A stretch of DNA of 14,679 nt from an uncultured Butyrivibrio sp. (GTDB lineage Bacteria > Bacillota > Clostridia > Lachnospirales > Lachnospiraceae): contig CAJTON010000027.1 of assembly GCA_910577605.1 (NCBI GenBank), positions 30,368 through 45,046 of the forward strand. Reading direction: 5' to 3'. Under the pieces are notes generated by a model. It saw only the letters and a program-made list of their open reading frames with translations, did not search any database and was not told where the DNA came from. A program made the position numbers and the translations under genes. This document shows, in pieces, positions 6,650 to 14,229 of the stretch (the stretch's first letter is position 1; the number at the start of each line of letters is the position of its first letter).

Positions 6650-7450
6650 ATGGCAAAATTAACTTGCGCGATTGCTGATGATAACGAGAGGATGCTTCAG
6701 CTTCTGGAGGACATACTCAATACCGACAACGAAATAGAAGTTGTCGGAAAAGCAAGAAACGGTGAAGAGATAGTATCCATAATCAGACGTGTTACGCCGG
6801 ACGTGGTACTTTTGGATATTATTATGCCGAAGCTTGACGGTCTTACAGTTATGGAGAGGATCAATCAGGAGAACGATTTGAAGAAGAAACCTGCGTTTAT
6901 AGTCATAACAGCCGTAGGACAGGAGGGAATAACGGAGGACGCTTTCAATCTGGGCGCAAATTATTACATAATGAAACCGTTTGACAACAATACGCTGTTG
7001 AGCCGCATAAAATACGTTAAGAGCAATATGGGAAGGCATCCTGCCACAAACAAGAACGTCAAACAGGGAAGCGAGGAAAAGCAGGCGGATATGCAGCTCA
7101 GCCTTGAGGCGGATGTCACGAACATAATACACGACGTGGGTATTCCCGCTCATATAAAGGGATATCAATACTTGAGGGATGCGATAATAATGTCGGTAGA
7201 GGATATGGATATGCTCAACTGCATAACAAAGGTTCTCTATCCGACGATAGCGAAGAAATATCAGACGACATCAAGCCGTGTCGAGCGGGCTATCCGACAT
7301 GCGATCGAGGTCGCCTGGAGCAGGGGCAAGCTTGATACCATAGACGAGCTTTTCGGGTACACGGTGAACAACAGCAAGGGTAAACCGACCAATTCTGAAT
7401 TTATCGCTCTGATAGCCGATAAAATACGTCTTGAATATAAAATGAGATAA
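6650..7450 (+). CDS. spo0A: Spo0A, sporulation transcription factor (response regulator)
   Basis: Spo0A is the master regulator of sporulation entry; phosphorylated Spo0A binds 0A boxes. The 266-residue protein has an N-terminal receiver domain (about 4-122) with the acidic pair Asp10/Asp11, phosphoacceptor Asp56 (VLLDIIMP), Thr87 and Lys109 (MKPF). Asp56 is the same number as in B. subtilis. The C-terminal DNA-binding domain (about 150-266) carries the diagnostic helix SRVERAIRHAIEVAWSRG. I chose ATG 6650 because GGAGGAGGA (6634-6642) lies seven bases upstream and the start gives the expected MAKLTCAIADDN end; a TTG at 6578 opens a longer frame but coincides with the -35 box. The gene is probably transcribed from the promoter at 6578-6606 and controlled by the upstream 0A boxes. 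No clear terminator follows it. Confidence 0.98.
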   Translation: MAKLTCAIADDNERMLQLLEDILNTDNEIEVVGKARNGEEIVSIIRRVTPDVVLLDIIMPKLDGLTVMERINQENDLKKKPAFIVITAVGQEGITEDAFNLGANYYIMKPFDNNTLLSRIKYVKSNMGRHPATNKNVKQGSEEKQADMQLSLEADVTNIIHDVGIPAHIKGYQYLRDAIIMSVEDMDMLNCITKVLYPTIAKKYQTTSSRVERAIRHAIEVAWSRGKLDTIDELFGYTVNNSKGKPTNSEFIALIADKIRLEYKMR

Positions 7451-7521
7451 AAATTGTCGTAATAATATACAAAAATTTCGGGAATTCCCCTAAAAATTAT
7501 GTTTATTTTATTAATATTCTA

Positions 7522-7585
7522 TGCTATAATATACGCAAACGCAATTCACAGCCTGTGATTTTACAGGTGTACATTGCTGTTGCGT
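7522..7585 (+). promoter_or_regulatory. glgA promoter (extended -10) and structured leader
   Basis: TGCTATAAT (7522-7530) is an extended -10; the -35 region (TTTATT, 7502-7507) is weak. Transcription from about 7536 would begin in a long hairpin with three stacked stems: ACGCAA (7533-7538) with TTGCGT (7580-7585), GCAAT (7541-7545) with ATTGC, and CCTGT (7552-7556) with ACAGG (7563-7567). A second stem, GGCGC (7593-7597) with GCGCC (7616-7620), follows before the ribosome-binding site. I do not recognise a known riboswitch class. Confidence 0.5.
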
Positions 7586-7649
7586 GATAATTGGCGCGCG
7601 TTTGTTGTTATTATTGCGCCGCGTCAAAATATGCTTGGAGGATATTTGG

Positions 7650-9086
7650 ATGAAAAATATACTTTTTATTGCTTCGGAGGCTGTTCCGTTTATCAAGACA
7701 GGCGGACTTGCGGACGTAGCGGGAACACTGCCGAAGTATTTTGATAAGGAAAAGTACGATGTAAGGGTAATGATACCGAATTACAGGTGTATTCCCCAGC
7801 ACTACAAGGAGCAGATGCGCTTCATAACGAGCTTCTATATGGACCTTGCGTGGAGGAGCCAGTATGTCGGCGTTCTTGAGATGGAGTACGACGGGGTGCA
7901 TTTTTATTTTATTGACAACGAGTATTATTTTGACGGATTCAAGCCTTATGGCTACATACATGAGGATATTGAGAAATTCGCGTTTTTCAGCAAAGCCGCG
8001 CTTTCGGCGCTGCCGCTCATCGGATTCAGGCCGGAGATAGTTCACTGCCATGACTGGCAGACGGGACTGATACCGGTATATATGAGGGAGCGTTTCCAGC
8101 AGGACAGCTTTTTCTGGAATATGCGTTCAATAATGACTATCCATAACCTTAAATTTCAGGGAATATGGGACGTAAAGGCGGTAAGGGACATCACGGGTCT
8201 GCCCGCGTCATATTTTACGCCCGATAAGCTTGAGGCTTTCGGCGACGCCAATTATCTCAAGGGCGGAATCGTATACGCCGATAAGGTGACTACGGTCAGC
8301 GCAAGCTATGCCGAGGAGATAAAGACGGGCTTTTACGGAGAAAAGCTTGACGGGCTTATGCGCGCGCGCTCCAACGATCTGTGGGGAATCGTCAACGGAA
8401 TAGACTACGAAGAGTTTAACCCGGAGACGGACAAGCGCATCGTACAGAACTATAACCAGACGACGTTCCGCAAGGAGAAAGTAAAGAATAAGCTTGCGCT
8501 CCAGAAGGAGCTGGGTCTTGAGGTAGACGCGGGCAAGTTTATGATAGGAATAGTTTCGCGTCTTACGGACCAGAAGGGCTTTGACCTTATCGCGTATGTT
8601 ATGGACGAGCTCTGCGCGTGGGACGTACAGCTTGTGGTTCTCGGAACGGGAGAGGAACGTTACGAGAATATGTTCAGGCATTTTGACTGGAAATACAACA
8701 ATAGGGTATCTGCCAATATTTATTACTCGGAGGATATGTCGCATAAGATATACGCTTCATGCGACGCGTTTCTGATGCCCTCGCTCTTTGAGCCGTGCGG
8801 ACTGAGCCAGCTTATGAGCTTGAGATACGGAACCGTTCCCATTGTCAGGGAGACGGGCGGATTAAAGGATACGGTGGAGCCGTACAACGAATACGAAAGT
8901 ACGGGAACGGGATTTTCCTTTGCCAATTACAACGCTCACGAGATGCTTGGAATAGTGAATTATGCCAAGAGTATATACTATAACAAAAAACGTGAGTGGA
9001 ACAAAATGGTTGACAGAGGAATGCTAAAGGACTTCTCGTGGGGAAGCTCCGCCGAGAAATATCAGGAGCTTTACGACAGCTTGTAA
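7650..9086 (+). CDS. glgA: Glycogen (starch) synthase, GT5 family
   Basis: GlgA transfers glucose from ADP-glucose to the non-reducing end of a growing alpha-1,4-glucan in the cytoplasm. The protein is 478 residues, normal for bacterial GlgA. Residues 16-23 (KTGGLADV) form the nucleotide-sugar loop with the conserved lysine. HCHDWQTGL (about 132-140) carries the active-site histidine/aspartate region, SRLTDQKGFD opens the second Rossmann half, and Glu381 in EPCGLSQL is the conserved GT-B acid. I chose ATG 7650 because GGAGGA (7637-7642) is seven bases upstream; a longer in-frame start near 7584 would extend into the structured leader. It stands alone here, without glgC, glgD or glgB beside it, between its own promoter and a bidirectional terminator. 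That points to independent control, though read-through from spo0A is possible. Confidence 0.96.
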   Translation: MKNILFIASEAVPFIKTGGLADVAGTLPKYFDKEKYDVRVMIPNYRCIPQHYKEQMRFITSFYMDLAWRSQYVGVLEMEYDGVHFYFIDNEYYFDGFKPYGYIHEDIEKFAFFSKAALSALPLIGFRPEIVHCHDWQTGLIPVYMRERFQQDSFFWNMRSIMTIHNLKFQGIWDVKAVRDITGLPASYFTPDKLEAFGDANYLKGGIVYADKVTTVSASYAEEIKTGFYGEKLDGLMRARSNDLWGIVNGIDYEEFNPETDKRIVQNYNQTTFRKEKVKNKLALQKELGLEVDAGKFMIGIVSRLTDQKGFDLIAYVMDELCAWDVQLVVLGTGEERYENMFRHFDWKYNNRVSANIYYSEDMSHKIYASCDAFLMPSLFEPCGLSQLMSLRYGTVPIVRETGGLKDTVEPYNEYESTGTGFSFANYNAHEMLGIVNYAKSIYYNKKREWNKMVDRGMLKDFSWGSSAEKYQELYDSL

Positions 9087-9125
9087 AAAATATTTCATAT
9101 TTTTTTACTTCCTTTCTTTCTTTTT

Positions 9126-9159
9126 AAAACCCCTGCCGGAGAGATCCGGCAGGGGTTTT
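9126..9159. terminator. Bidirectional terminator between glgA and rqcH
   Basis: A perfect 15-bp stem, AAAACCCCTGCCGGA (9126-9140) and TCCGGCAGGGGTTTT (9145-9159), encloses a GAGA tetraloop. The A run on one side and T run on the other make it work in both directions. It lies between the ends of the two convergent genes and can serve both. Confidence 0.92.
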
Positions 9160-9205
9160 ATGTTTCTGAGATAAGTATACGCCCGCGCATCTGACCAAGC
9201 TGTTT

Positions 9206-10945
9206 TCAGGCAAGAGTCACGCCGCTTATGTCCGGGGCTATCGTCATAGAGTAGTTGGTATGATAGATGACGAAACCGGGCGCGCCGCCGTTTACTTTTT
9301 TGACGAATTTACGCTCCACATAGTCGATTTCGACCTTTTCCTGTTCGCGACCGACGGAGTAGTAGGCGGCGAGCGCCGCCGCCTGTTCAAAGGTGGAGTC
9401 GGGGAGTTCGTGCCCGCCAGATTTGACTATCACATGGGAGCCGGGCATTTTTTTGGCGTGGAACCACCAGTCGCTTCCGGAGGCGAATTTGAAGGTAAGT
9501 TCTTCATTCTGTATGTTGTTTTTGCCGACGTAAATGTCGAAGCCGTCCGAGGAAATATAGTGAAACGGCTTGCTTTTAGAGCGCTCAGGCCGTTTTTTGC
9601 CCGCAGACGCTTTGCTGCGGATGAATCCTGCGGCTACAAGCTCTTCTTTTATCTGAATAAGGTCGTCGTAGGAGGCGGCGATGTCAAGCGAGGCGGAAAT
9701 CGACTTGAGATAGTCGATCTCATTCTGCGTTTCGACTACAAGACCCGATAAAGCCTCGTATGTGCGCTTGAGCTTGCCGTATTTGGCAAAATAGCGCTTG
9801 GAGTTTTCCGACGCGGATATATCCTTGTCGAGCGGGATCGTGACTGTGGTATTGTCGTAATAGTTAAGCGCCTCAAATGAGGACGCGCCCTCGGGAATTT
9901 CGTAGCCGTAGGCGTTTATAAGCTCTCCGTATATCCTGAATTTATCGCGTTTGTACGTATCCTTAAGCTGCGAGGACTGGAGTTCAAGCTTCTTGAGGGC
10001 GCGGTCAAGCGCGGTGTTGACGATCTGCCTTAAATCGGATGAGTGCTGGCGCATACGGCTTATGTCGGATCTGGCGGCGTAGAAGCCTTCAAGCATTTCA
10101 CTTACGGATTTGCAGGGGGTAAGCGCGCTTTCGGGATACATCGACGGAGTAAGCACGCAGAAATCAACGGGCCTGCCGTTTTCAGATACGATGCAGGGCG
10201 AGAAATTACCTGCCGCCACGTCGTCCATGACGTTGAGAAATATTCCCGCGATATGCAGCTTTTCGTTGACGGAAAGCGCCGGCGCGCTCATGGCGGAATC
10301 GATTCCGGCCTTGTGGCATATGTCCTCCGCCGCCTGAGGGCTGATTCCGGTGTACGAGGTATATATCGCTTTGGAAAGCGGAAGGGGAGCGGCGCATACT
10401 GACGCGATGAATCCGTCCGCGTCAGTTTCAAGCGGGTCGCGCTTGCCGCCGGTATTCGGTATGAAATATCCGCAGCCCGGAAGCACCTCGCGGACGGAGC
10501 TTACGCTTGCGTTTATTCTTTTTATGCTGTCGATTATCCTGCCGTCGTTGACGAAAATAATATTGCTGTGCTTTCCCATAAGCTCAACTATGAGATGCTT
10601 CACGCATAAGTCCCCCATTTCGTCGAGATGCTCTATCGTGAAATCAATTATGCGTTCAAGACCGGGTTGAGAAATATCCGTTATCCTGCCGTTACCGATG
10701 TGCTTGCGCAAAAGCATGCAAAAGCCCGGAGCGGTCAGCGGCGAGGGCTTGGAGGTTTCCGTGAGATAGGTTAACGGAAGCCCAGCGTTTACCGATATGA
10801 GCAGCTTTCGCTGACCGTCCGCCGTTTTTACAGTTATGAAAAGCTCGTCCTTTTCGGGCTGGGCTATTTTGCTAAGTCTGCCTCCGCAGAGCGCGGCTCT
10901 AAGCTCGTTTACGAGCGCGCGTATGGTTATGCCGTCGAATGCCAT
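9206..10945 (-). CDS. rqcH: RqcH (NFACT family) ribosome-associated quality control protein
   Basis: RqcH binds the 50S subunit carrying a stalled peptidyl-tRNA and recruits tRNA-Ala to add C-terminal alanine tails that mark the peptide for degradation. Older names are FbpA and YloA, from a reported fibronectin-binding role. The 579-residue protein has the NFACT-N domain first (MAFDGITIRALVNEL; KDELFITVKTADGQRKLLIS), with the conserved LERIIDF segment near residue 100. A helix-hairpin-helix and long coiled-coil arm follow in the middle (about 290-430), then the NFACT-R domain (DWWFHAKKMPGSHVIVK, around 492-508). ATG at 10945 has AAGGGGA seven bases upstream. A clear promoter lies on the minus strand at 11032-11060. 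Its place beside yicC-remA-gmk-rpoZ matches the B. subtilis yloA-yloC neighbourhood. Confidence 0.94.
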   Translation of the reverse strand: MAFDGITIRALVNELRAALCGGRLSKIAQPEKDELFITVKTADGQRKLLISVNAGLPLTYLTETSKPSPLTAPGFCMLLRKHIGNGRITDISQPGLERIIDFTIEHLDEMGDLCVKHLIVELMGKHSNIIFVNDGRIIDSIKRINASVSSVREVLPGCGYFIPNTGGKRDPLETDADGFIASVCAAPLPLSKAIYTSYTGISPQAAEDICHKAGIDSAMSAPALSVNEKLHIAGIFLNVMDDVAAGNFSPCIVSENGRPVDFCVLTPSMYPESALTPCKSVSEMLEGFYAARSDISRMRQHSSDLRQIVNTALDRALKKLELQSSQLKDTYKRDKFRIYGELINAYGYEIPEGASSFEALNYYDNTTVTIPLDKDISASENSKRYFAKYGKLKRTYEALSGLVVETQNEIDYLKSISASLDIAASYDDLIQIKEELVAAGFIRSKASAGKKRPERSKSKPFHYISSDGFDIYVGKNNIQNEELTFKFASGSDWWFHAKKMPGSHVIVKSGGHELPDSTFEQAAALAAYYSVGREQEKVEIDYVERKFVKKVNGGAPGFVIYHTNYSMTIAPDISGVTLA

Positions 10946-11031
10946 TTTATTGTCCCCTTGATTTGTTTTGTCGCGATGATTTTGGAAAGCGTCAAAAATA
11001 AAAGAATACGCCTTGCTGCTTTCCCAACGAC

Positions 11032-11060
11032 AGTATACTAGAATCCGCGTTTTTTTTCAA
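11032..11060 (-). promoter_or_regulatory. rqcH promoter (sigmaA type)
   Basis: On the minus strand, TTGAAA (complement of 11055-11060) and TATACT (complement of 11032-11037) are separated by exactly 17 bases. Predicted start is near 11025, leaving a leader of about 80 nt before rqcH. It faces away from the yicC promoter in the same intergenic region. Confidence 0.78.
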
Positions 11061-11118
11061 CTGTGCGGAATGAAGGGGAGTTGACCGTTTGTTTTTTACC
11101 CAATCCGCGCCGCGGCGC

Positions 11119-11147
11119 TTGCAATCCTTTCCGTTAAATGGTAAAAT
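11119..11147 (+). promoter_or_regulatory. yicC-remA-gmk-rpoZ operon promoter (sigmaA type)
   Basis: TTGCAA (11119-11124) and TAAAAT (11142-11147) are separated by exactly 17 bases, with TGG immediately before the -10 (extended -10). Predicted start is near 11154, about 30 nt before yicC. Confidence 0.78.
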
Positions 11148-11184
11148 ATACAGATAAATCTTACTTTTCCCGGAGGGTTGTTGT

Positions 11185-12063
11185 ATGATAAAAAGCATGA
11201 CAGGATTTGGGCGTTTTGAGGCGTCCGATACTGACAGAAAAATAACCGTCGAGATGAAGTCCGTCAATCACAGATATTTTGAGCCGGCGATAAAAATGCC
11301 GAAGAAGCTTAATTTCTATGAGTCGGGTATAAGAACGGTTCTCAAGAAATATATTGACAGGGGAAAGGTGGACGTTTTCGTTACATATGAGGATTTTTCC
11401 GAAAATAAATTCTGCCTTAAATACAATTCCGATATTGCCAAGGAATATATGAGCATCCTCAATTATATATCGGAGCAGTTCGGCATCGACAACGACGTTA
11501 AGGCGTCGGCGCTTTCGCGTTATCCGGAGGTCATAACGATGGAGGAGCAGTCTGACGACGAGGAGGAAGTATGGCATTTGCTTGAGCGGGCGACCGAGAA
11601 CGCCTGCGCGCAATTTGTTGAGACAAGGATAGCGGAGGGGGAGAAGCTCAAAGCCGATTTGTTAGGAAAGCTTGATTATATGCTTGAGCTGCTTGACAAT
11701 ATTGAAGAGCGCAGTCCGGAGATAATACGGGAATACAGGGAAAAGCTTCAGGACAAGGTATACGAGCTTCTGGGCGAGGCAAGTCTTGACGAGGGAAGAA
11801 TAGCGACTGAGGTGACGATCTTTGCCGATAAAATATGCGTAGACGAGGAAACGGTGAGGCTTAGGAGCCACATAGAAGGCACGAAGGATACGCTGACCGA
11901 AGGCGGGTGCGTCGGGCGCAAGCTTGATTTCATAGCGCAGGAGATGAACAGAGAAGCGAATACTATCTTATCGAAGGCGAACGATCTTGAGGTCACGAAC
12001 TGGGCGATAAGCCTTAAGACCGAGATAGAGAAGGTCAGGGAACAGATACAGAATATAGAGTAG
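11185..12063 (+). CDS. YicC/YloC family endoribonuclease
   Basis: YicC-family proteins are single-strand-preferring endoribonucleases with a role in RNA turnover; the B. subtilis relative is YloC. The 292-residue protein matches family length. The N-terminal domain opens with the signature MIKSMTGFGR and NHRYFE (residues 1-31). The C-terminal DUF1732 domain carries the conserved RLRSHIEGTKDTL and GRKLDFIAQEMNREANTILSKA. A charged helical region, rich in Glu and Lys, joins them. ATG 11185 has GGAGGG at 11172-11177. It is the first gene of a cluster with remA 14 bp downstream, then gmk and rpoZ, a conserved order in Bacillota. No key block appears missing. Confidence 0.93.
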   Translation: MIKSMTGFGRFEASDTDRKITVEMKSVNHRYFEPAIKMPKKLNFYESGIRTVLKKYIDRGKVDVFVTYEDFSENKFCLKYNSDIAKEYMSILNYISEQFGIDNDVKASALSRYPEVITMEEQSDDEEEVWHLLERATENACAQFVETRIAEGEKLKADLLGKLDYMLELLDNIEERSPEIIREYREKLQDKVYELLGEASLDEGRIATEVTIFADKICVDEETVRLRSHIEGTKDTLTEGGCVGRKLDFIAQEMNREANTILSKANDLEVTNWAISLKTEIEKVREQIQNIE

Positions 12064-12077
12064 GACTTGGAGAAAAT

Positions 12078-12359
12078 ATGGCATTTATAAATATAGGATT
12101 TGGAAATATAATCAACGACGTCAGGATCGTGGCTATCGTGTCGCCGGATTCCGCGCCGTCCAAAAGGCTTTTGCAAAGCTCAAGGGACGAGGGCAGGATC
12201 ATCGACGCGACGCAGGGCCGCAGGACTAGGGCGGTGATAGTAACTGACAATGGCAGCGTGGTGCTTTCGGCGTTGCAGCCGGAAACCATCGCGGCAAGAG
12301 CGGGAGGCAGGACCGCGGCGGACGGGCGCGGCGCGGCGAACGCGGAGGAAGGATTGTAA
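12078..12359 (+). CDS. remA: RemA/DUF370 family DNA-binding regulator
   Basis: RemA in B. subtilis is a DNA-binding protein that forms ring-like oligomers and activates biofilm matrix and osmoprotection genes. The 93-residue product carries the family core: INIGFGNIIN, RIVAIVSPDSAPSKRLLQ, IDATQGRRTRAVIVTDNG and VVLSALQPETIAAR. The last 20 or so residues (GGRTAADGRGAANAEEGL) are a low-complexity tail beyond the usual fold. It lies between yicC and gmk with short gaps of 14 and 11 bp, so it is almost certainly co-transcribed. In non-biofilm Clostridia its targets are unknown, so the gene symbol reflects homology rather than a shown role. Confidence 0.92.
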   Translation: MAFINIGFGNIINDVRIVAIVSPDSAPSKRLLQSSRDEGRIIDATQGRRTRAVIVTDNGSVVLSALQPETIAARAGGRTAADGRGAANAEEGL

Positions 12360-12370
12360 AGGAGATTCGG

Positions 12371-12988
12371 ATGGGAAGAGGTAAACTTATCGTTGTTTCG
12401 GGCTTTTCGGGGGCGGGAAAGGGAACGCTTATGAACGCGCTTATGGAAAAATACGACAATTACGCGCTTTCGGTATCGGCTACGACGAGGGCCCCAAGAC
12501 CGGGTGAAACGGAGGGAGTTTCGTATTTTTATAAGACGGACGAGGAATTCCGCCGGATGATAGAAAATGACGAGCTTATCGAGTACGCCGGGTATGTCGG
12601 GCATTTTTACGGCACTCCGAGGGTGTTTGTGGAGAAAAATCTTGAGGAGGGAAAGGACGTTTTTCTCGAGATCGAGATTCAGGGCGCGATGAAGGTGAAA
12701 CAGAAATATCCCGACGCGGTGCTTATGTTCGTCACGCCGCCGAGCGCCGCAATTCTCAGGGAGAGGCTTGTTAAGCGGGGTACTGAAAGCCCCGACGTTA
12801 TCGCGGCGAGACTCAAGCGCGCGACCGAGGAGGCGGAGGGCGTCGAGGCGTATGATTACATAGTCGTCAACGATAATTTGCAGGATTGCGTAGAAACAGT
12901 TGACAGAATCGTAAAAAGTGAGCATAATAGAGCAGATGACCGTATTTCTCTTATAGAGGAGATACGTTCCGAGTTGTCAAAGGAGTAA
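12371..12988 (+). CDS. gmk: Guanylate kinase
   Basis: Gmk phosphorylates GMP to GDP with ATP, an essential step in purine nucleotide supply that also feeds (p)ppGpp metabolism. The 205-residue protein is of normal length. The Walker A loop is GFSGAGKGT at residues 11-19. The GMP-binding lobe follows in SATTRAPRPGETEGVSYFY, with paired arginines and tyrosine, then the EYAGYVGHFYGTP segment. A DVFLEIEIQGA stretch stands at the usual Walker B-like position. The C-terminal half has the lid (RLVKRGTESPDVIAARL) and the DYIVVND motif. AAGGAGA at 12358-12364 precedes ATG 12371. It is followed by a gap of 76 bp holding copy 5 of the leader repeat, then rpoZ. Confidence 0.97.
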   Translation: MGRGKLIVVSGFSGAGKGTLMNALMEKYDNYALSVSATTRAPRPGETEGVSYFYKTDEEFRRMIENDELIEYAGYVGHFYGTPRVFVEKNLEEGKDVFLEIEIQGAMKVKQKYPDAVLMFVTPPSAAILRERLVKRGTESPDVIAARLKRATEEAEGVEAYDYIVVNDNLQDCVETVDRIVKSEHNRADDRISLIEEIRSELSKE

Positions 12989-12996
12989 TTAATTTT

Positions 12997-13048
12997 AAAC
13001 CCTCTGCGAGGATACCTTTACGCGCTGAAAGAAAGCGCAGTAATAGTG
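12997..13048 (+). repeat. Copy 5 of the two-hairpin leader repeat, upstream of rpoZ
   Basis: Hairpin 1 is CCTC (13001-13004), loop TGC, GAGG (13008-13011). Hairpin 2 is shorter: GCGCT (13022-13026), a 7-base loop, AGCGC (13034-13038). The tail TAATAGTGAAA runs into the rpoZ ribosome-binding site AAAGGAG (13049-13055). It is about 12 kb from the other copies, showing that the element is dispersed. Its ATG is changed to ACG, so the mini-ORF seen in the other copies is lost. Confidence 0.85.
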
Positions 13049-13064
13049 AAAGGAGATATTATAA

Positions 13065-13310
13065 ATGATACATCCATCTTATTCGGAGCTTATGAACGTT
13101 ATCAATAACGATGTTGAGCCGGGAGAACAGCCCCCTGTGCAGAGCAGGTATTCCATCGTTATAGCGACGTCCAAAAGAGCGAGACAGATAATAGGGGGAG
13201 CGCCGACCTATGTTGACGGTAAAGGCAAGAAGCCGTTATCCATAGCCGTTGAGGAGCTTTACAAAAGCAAGGTTAAGATCACCGGAGACGGTGAAGATAC
13301 GGAAGCGTAA
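13065..13310 (+). CDS. rpoZ: DNA-directed RNA polymerase omega subunit
   Basis: Omega is the small RNA polymerase subunit that helps assembly and stability of the beta' subunit. The 81-residue protein carries the family core RYSIVIATSKRARQII (residues 28-43) and KPLSIAVEELYKSKVKI. The N-terminal PSYSELM matches clostridial omega. ATG 13065 follows AAAGGAG (13049-13055), which is joined to copy 5 of the leader repeat. The stop codon is directly followed by the TTG start of uppP. Confidence 0.94.
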   Translation: MIHPSYSELMNVINNDVEPGEQPPVQSRYSIVIATSKRARQIIGGAPTYVDGKGKKPLSIAVEELYKSKVKITGDGEDTEA

Positions 13311-14150
13311 TTGCAGCTCATAGAAATACTTAAGATAGTTGTCCTGGGCATTGTTGAGGGAATAACCGAATGGCTTCCCGTGAGCAGCACAGGGCATCTT
13401 ATTATTGTAAACGAGTTCCTTAAGCCGAAGGAAAGCGCGGGCTTTCTTGAGATGTTCGACGTCGTTATACAGCTTGGAGCCATTCTTGCCGTTGTAGTTT
13501 TATATTTCAAAAGACTGTGGCCCGTCGCGCGCCGCGAGGATACGAAAAAGCCCGCCTGGGATAAGGATAAGCTCATGCTGTGGGCAAAGATACTCGCCGC
13601 CTGTGTTCCCGCCGGAATTATAGGTTTTCTTTTTGACGACAGGATAGACGAATTATTCTATAATCCGTACGTCGTTTCGGTGGCGCTCATAGTTTACGGC
13701 GTGGCGTTCATACTTATAGAGATAAGGAACCGTAAAAGAGAGTTCAAGGTAAAGGACATATCTCAGATAACCTTCAGGACGGCGCTTATAATCGGAATCT
13801 TTCAGGTGCTGGCGCTGATTCCCGGAACCTCGCGGTCCGGCGCTACGATCGTCGGGGCGATGCTTATAGGAGTGGACAGGACGCCTGCGGCAGAATTTAC
13901 TTTTTTCCTCGCGATTCCTGTTATGTTCGGCGCGAGTCTGCTTAAGATCGTAAAATTCGCGATGGACGGAACGGGATTTACAACGACTCAGATCTACTAT
14001 CTGCTTATAGGAATGCTTGTCGCGTACATAGTTTCGCTTGTCGCGATCAAGTTTCTTATGTCCTTTATCAAAAAACACGATTTCAAACCCTTCGGCGTAT
14101 ACAGGATAATCCTCGGAATCGGGGTTCTGGTATATTTTGCGCTGGCGTAG
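13311..14150 (+). CDS. uppP: Undecaprenyl-diphosphatase (UppP/BacA)
   Basis: UppP dephosphorylates undecaprenyl pyrophosphate to recycle the lipid carrier for peptidoglycan and other envelope polymers; higher dosage gives bacitracin resistance. It is an integral membrane protein of 279 residues with multiple hydrophobic helices. Both catalytic blocks are present: EGITEWLPVSSTGHLI (residues 16-31, with Glu16, Glu20 and His29) and PGTSRSGAT (171-179, with Arg175). The start is a TTG immediately after the rpoZ TAA. It gives the family N-terminus (QLIEILKIVVLGIVEGITEW), and no later start keeps the first motif intact. The ribosome-binding site is weak (GGAAG inside the end of rpoZ), so translation probably depends on coupling to rpoZ. 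In B. subtilis this position after rpoZ is held by coaBC and priA. Confidence 0.93.
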   Translation: MQLIEILKIVVLGIVEGITEWLPVSSTGHLIIVNEFLKPKESAGFLEMFDVVIQLGAILAVVVLYFKRLWPVARREDTKKPAWDKDKLMLWAKILAACVPAGIIGFLFDDRIDELFYNPYVVSVALIVYGVAFILIEIRNRKREFKVKDISQITFRTALIIGIFQVLALIPGTSRSGATIVGAMLIGVDRTPAAEFTFFLAIPVMFGASLLKIVKFAMDGTGFTTTQIYYLLIGMLVAYIVSLVAIKFLMSFIKKHDFKPFGVYRIILGIGVLVYFALA

Positions 14151-14170
14151 GGCGGTTCGGGATTTTTTTA

Positions 14171-14199
14171 TTGCATACGGGAAAAAATAATGCTATTAT
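14171..14199 (+). promoter_or_regulatory. Promoter of the aminotransferase gene (sigmaA type)
   Basis: TTGCAT (14171-14176) and TATTAT (14194-14199) are separated by exactly 17 bases, with TGC before the -10 (extended -10). Predicted start is near 14206, about 24 nt before the ATG. Confidence 0.72.
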
Positions 14200-14229
14200 G
14201 AAAAACAAAAAACAGCGGAGGAAGGCACG

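Noticed and set aside
7480..7489. GGGAATTCCC palindrome after spo0A as a terminator
   Set aside because: There is no loop and no adjacent T run, so it would not act as an intrinsic terminator.
9260..9751. 163-codon open frame on the + strand
   Set aside because: It lies wholly antisense to rqcH and gives an unrecognisable product; high coding-strand bias in the real gene explains it.
14151..14170. T run after uppP as a terminator
   Set aside because: GATTTTTTTA is present, but I could not find a stem in front of it.
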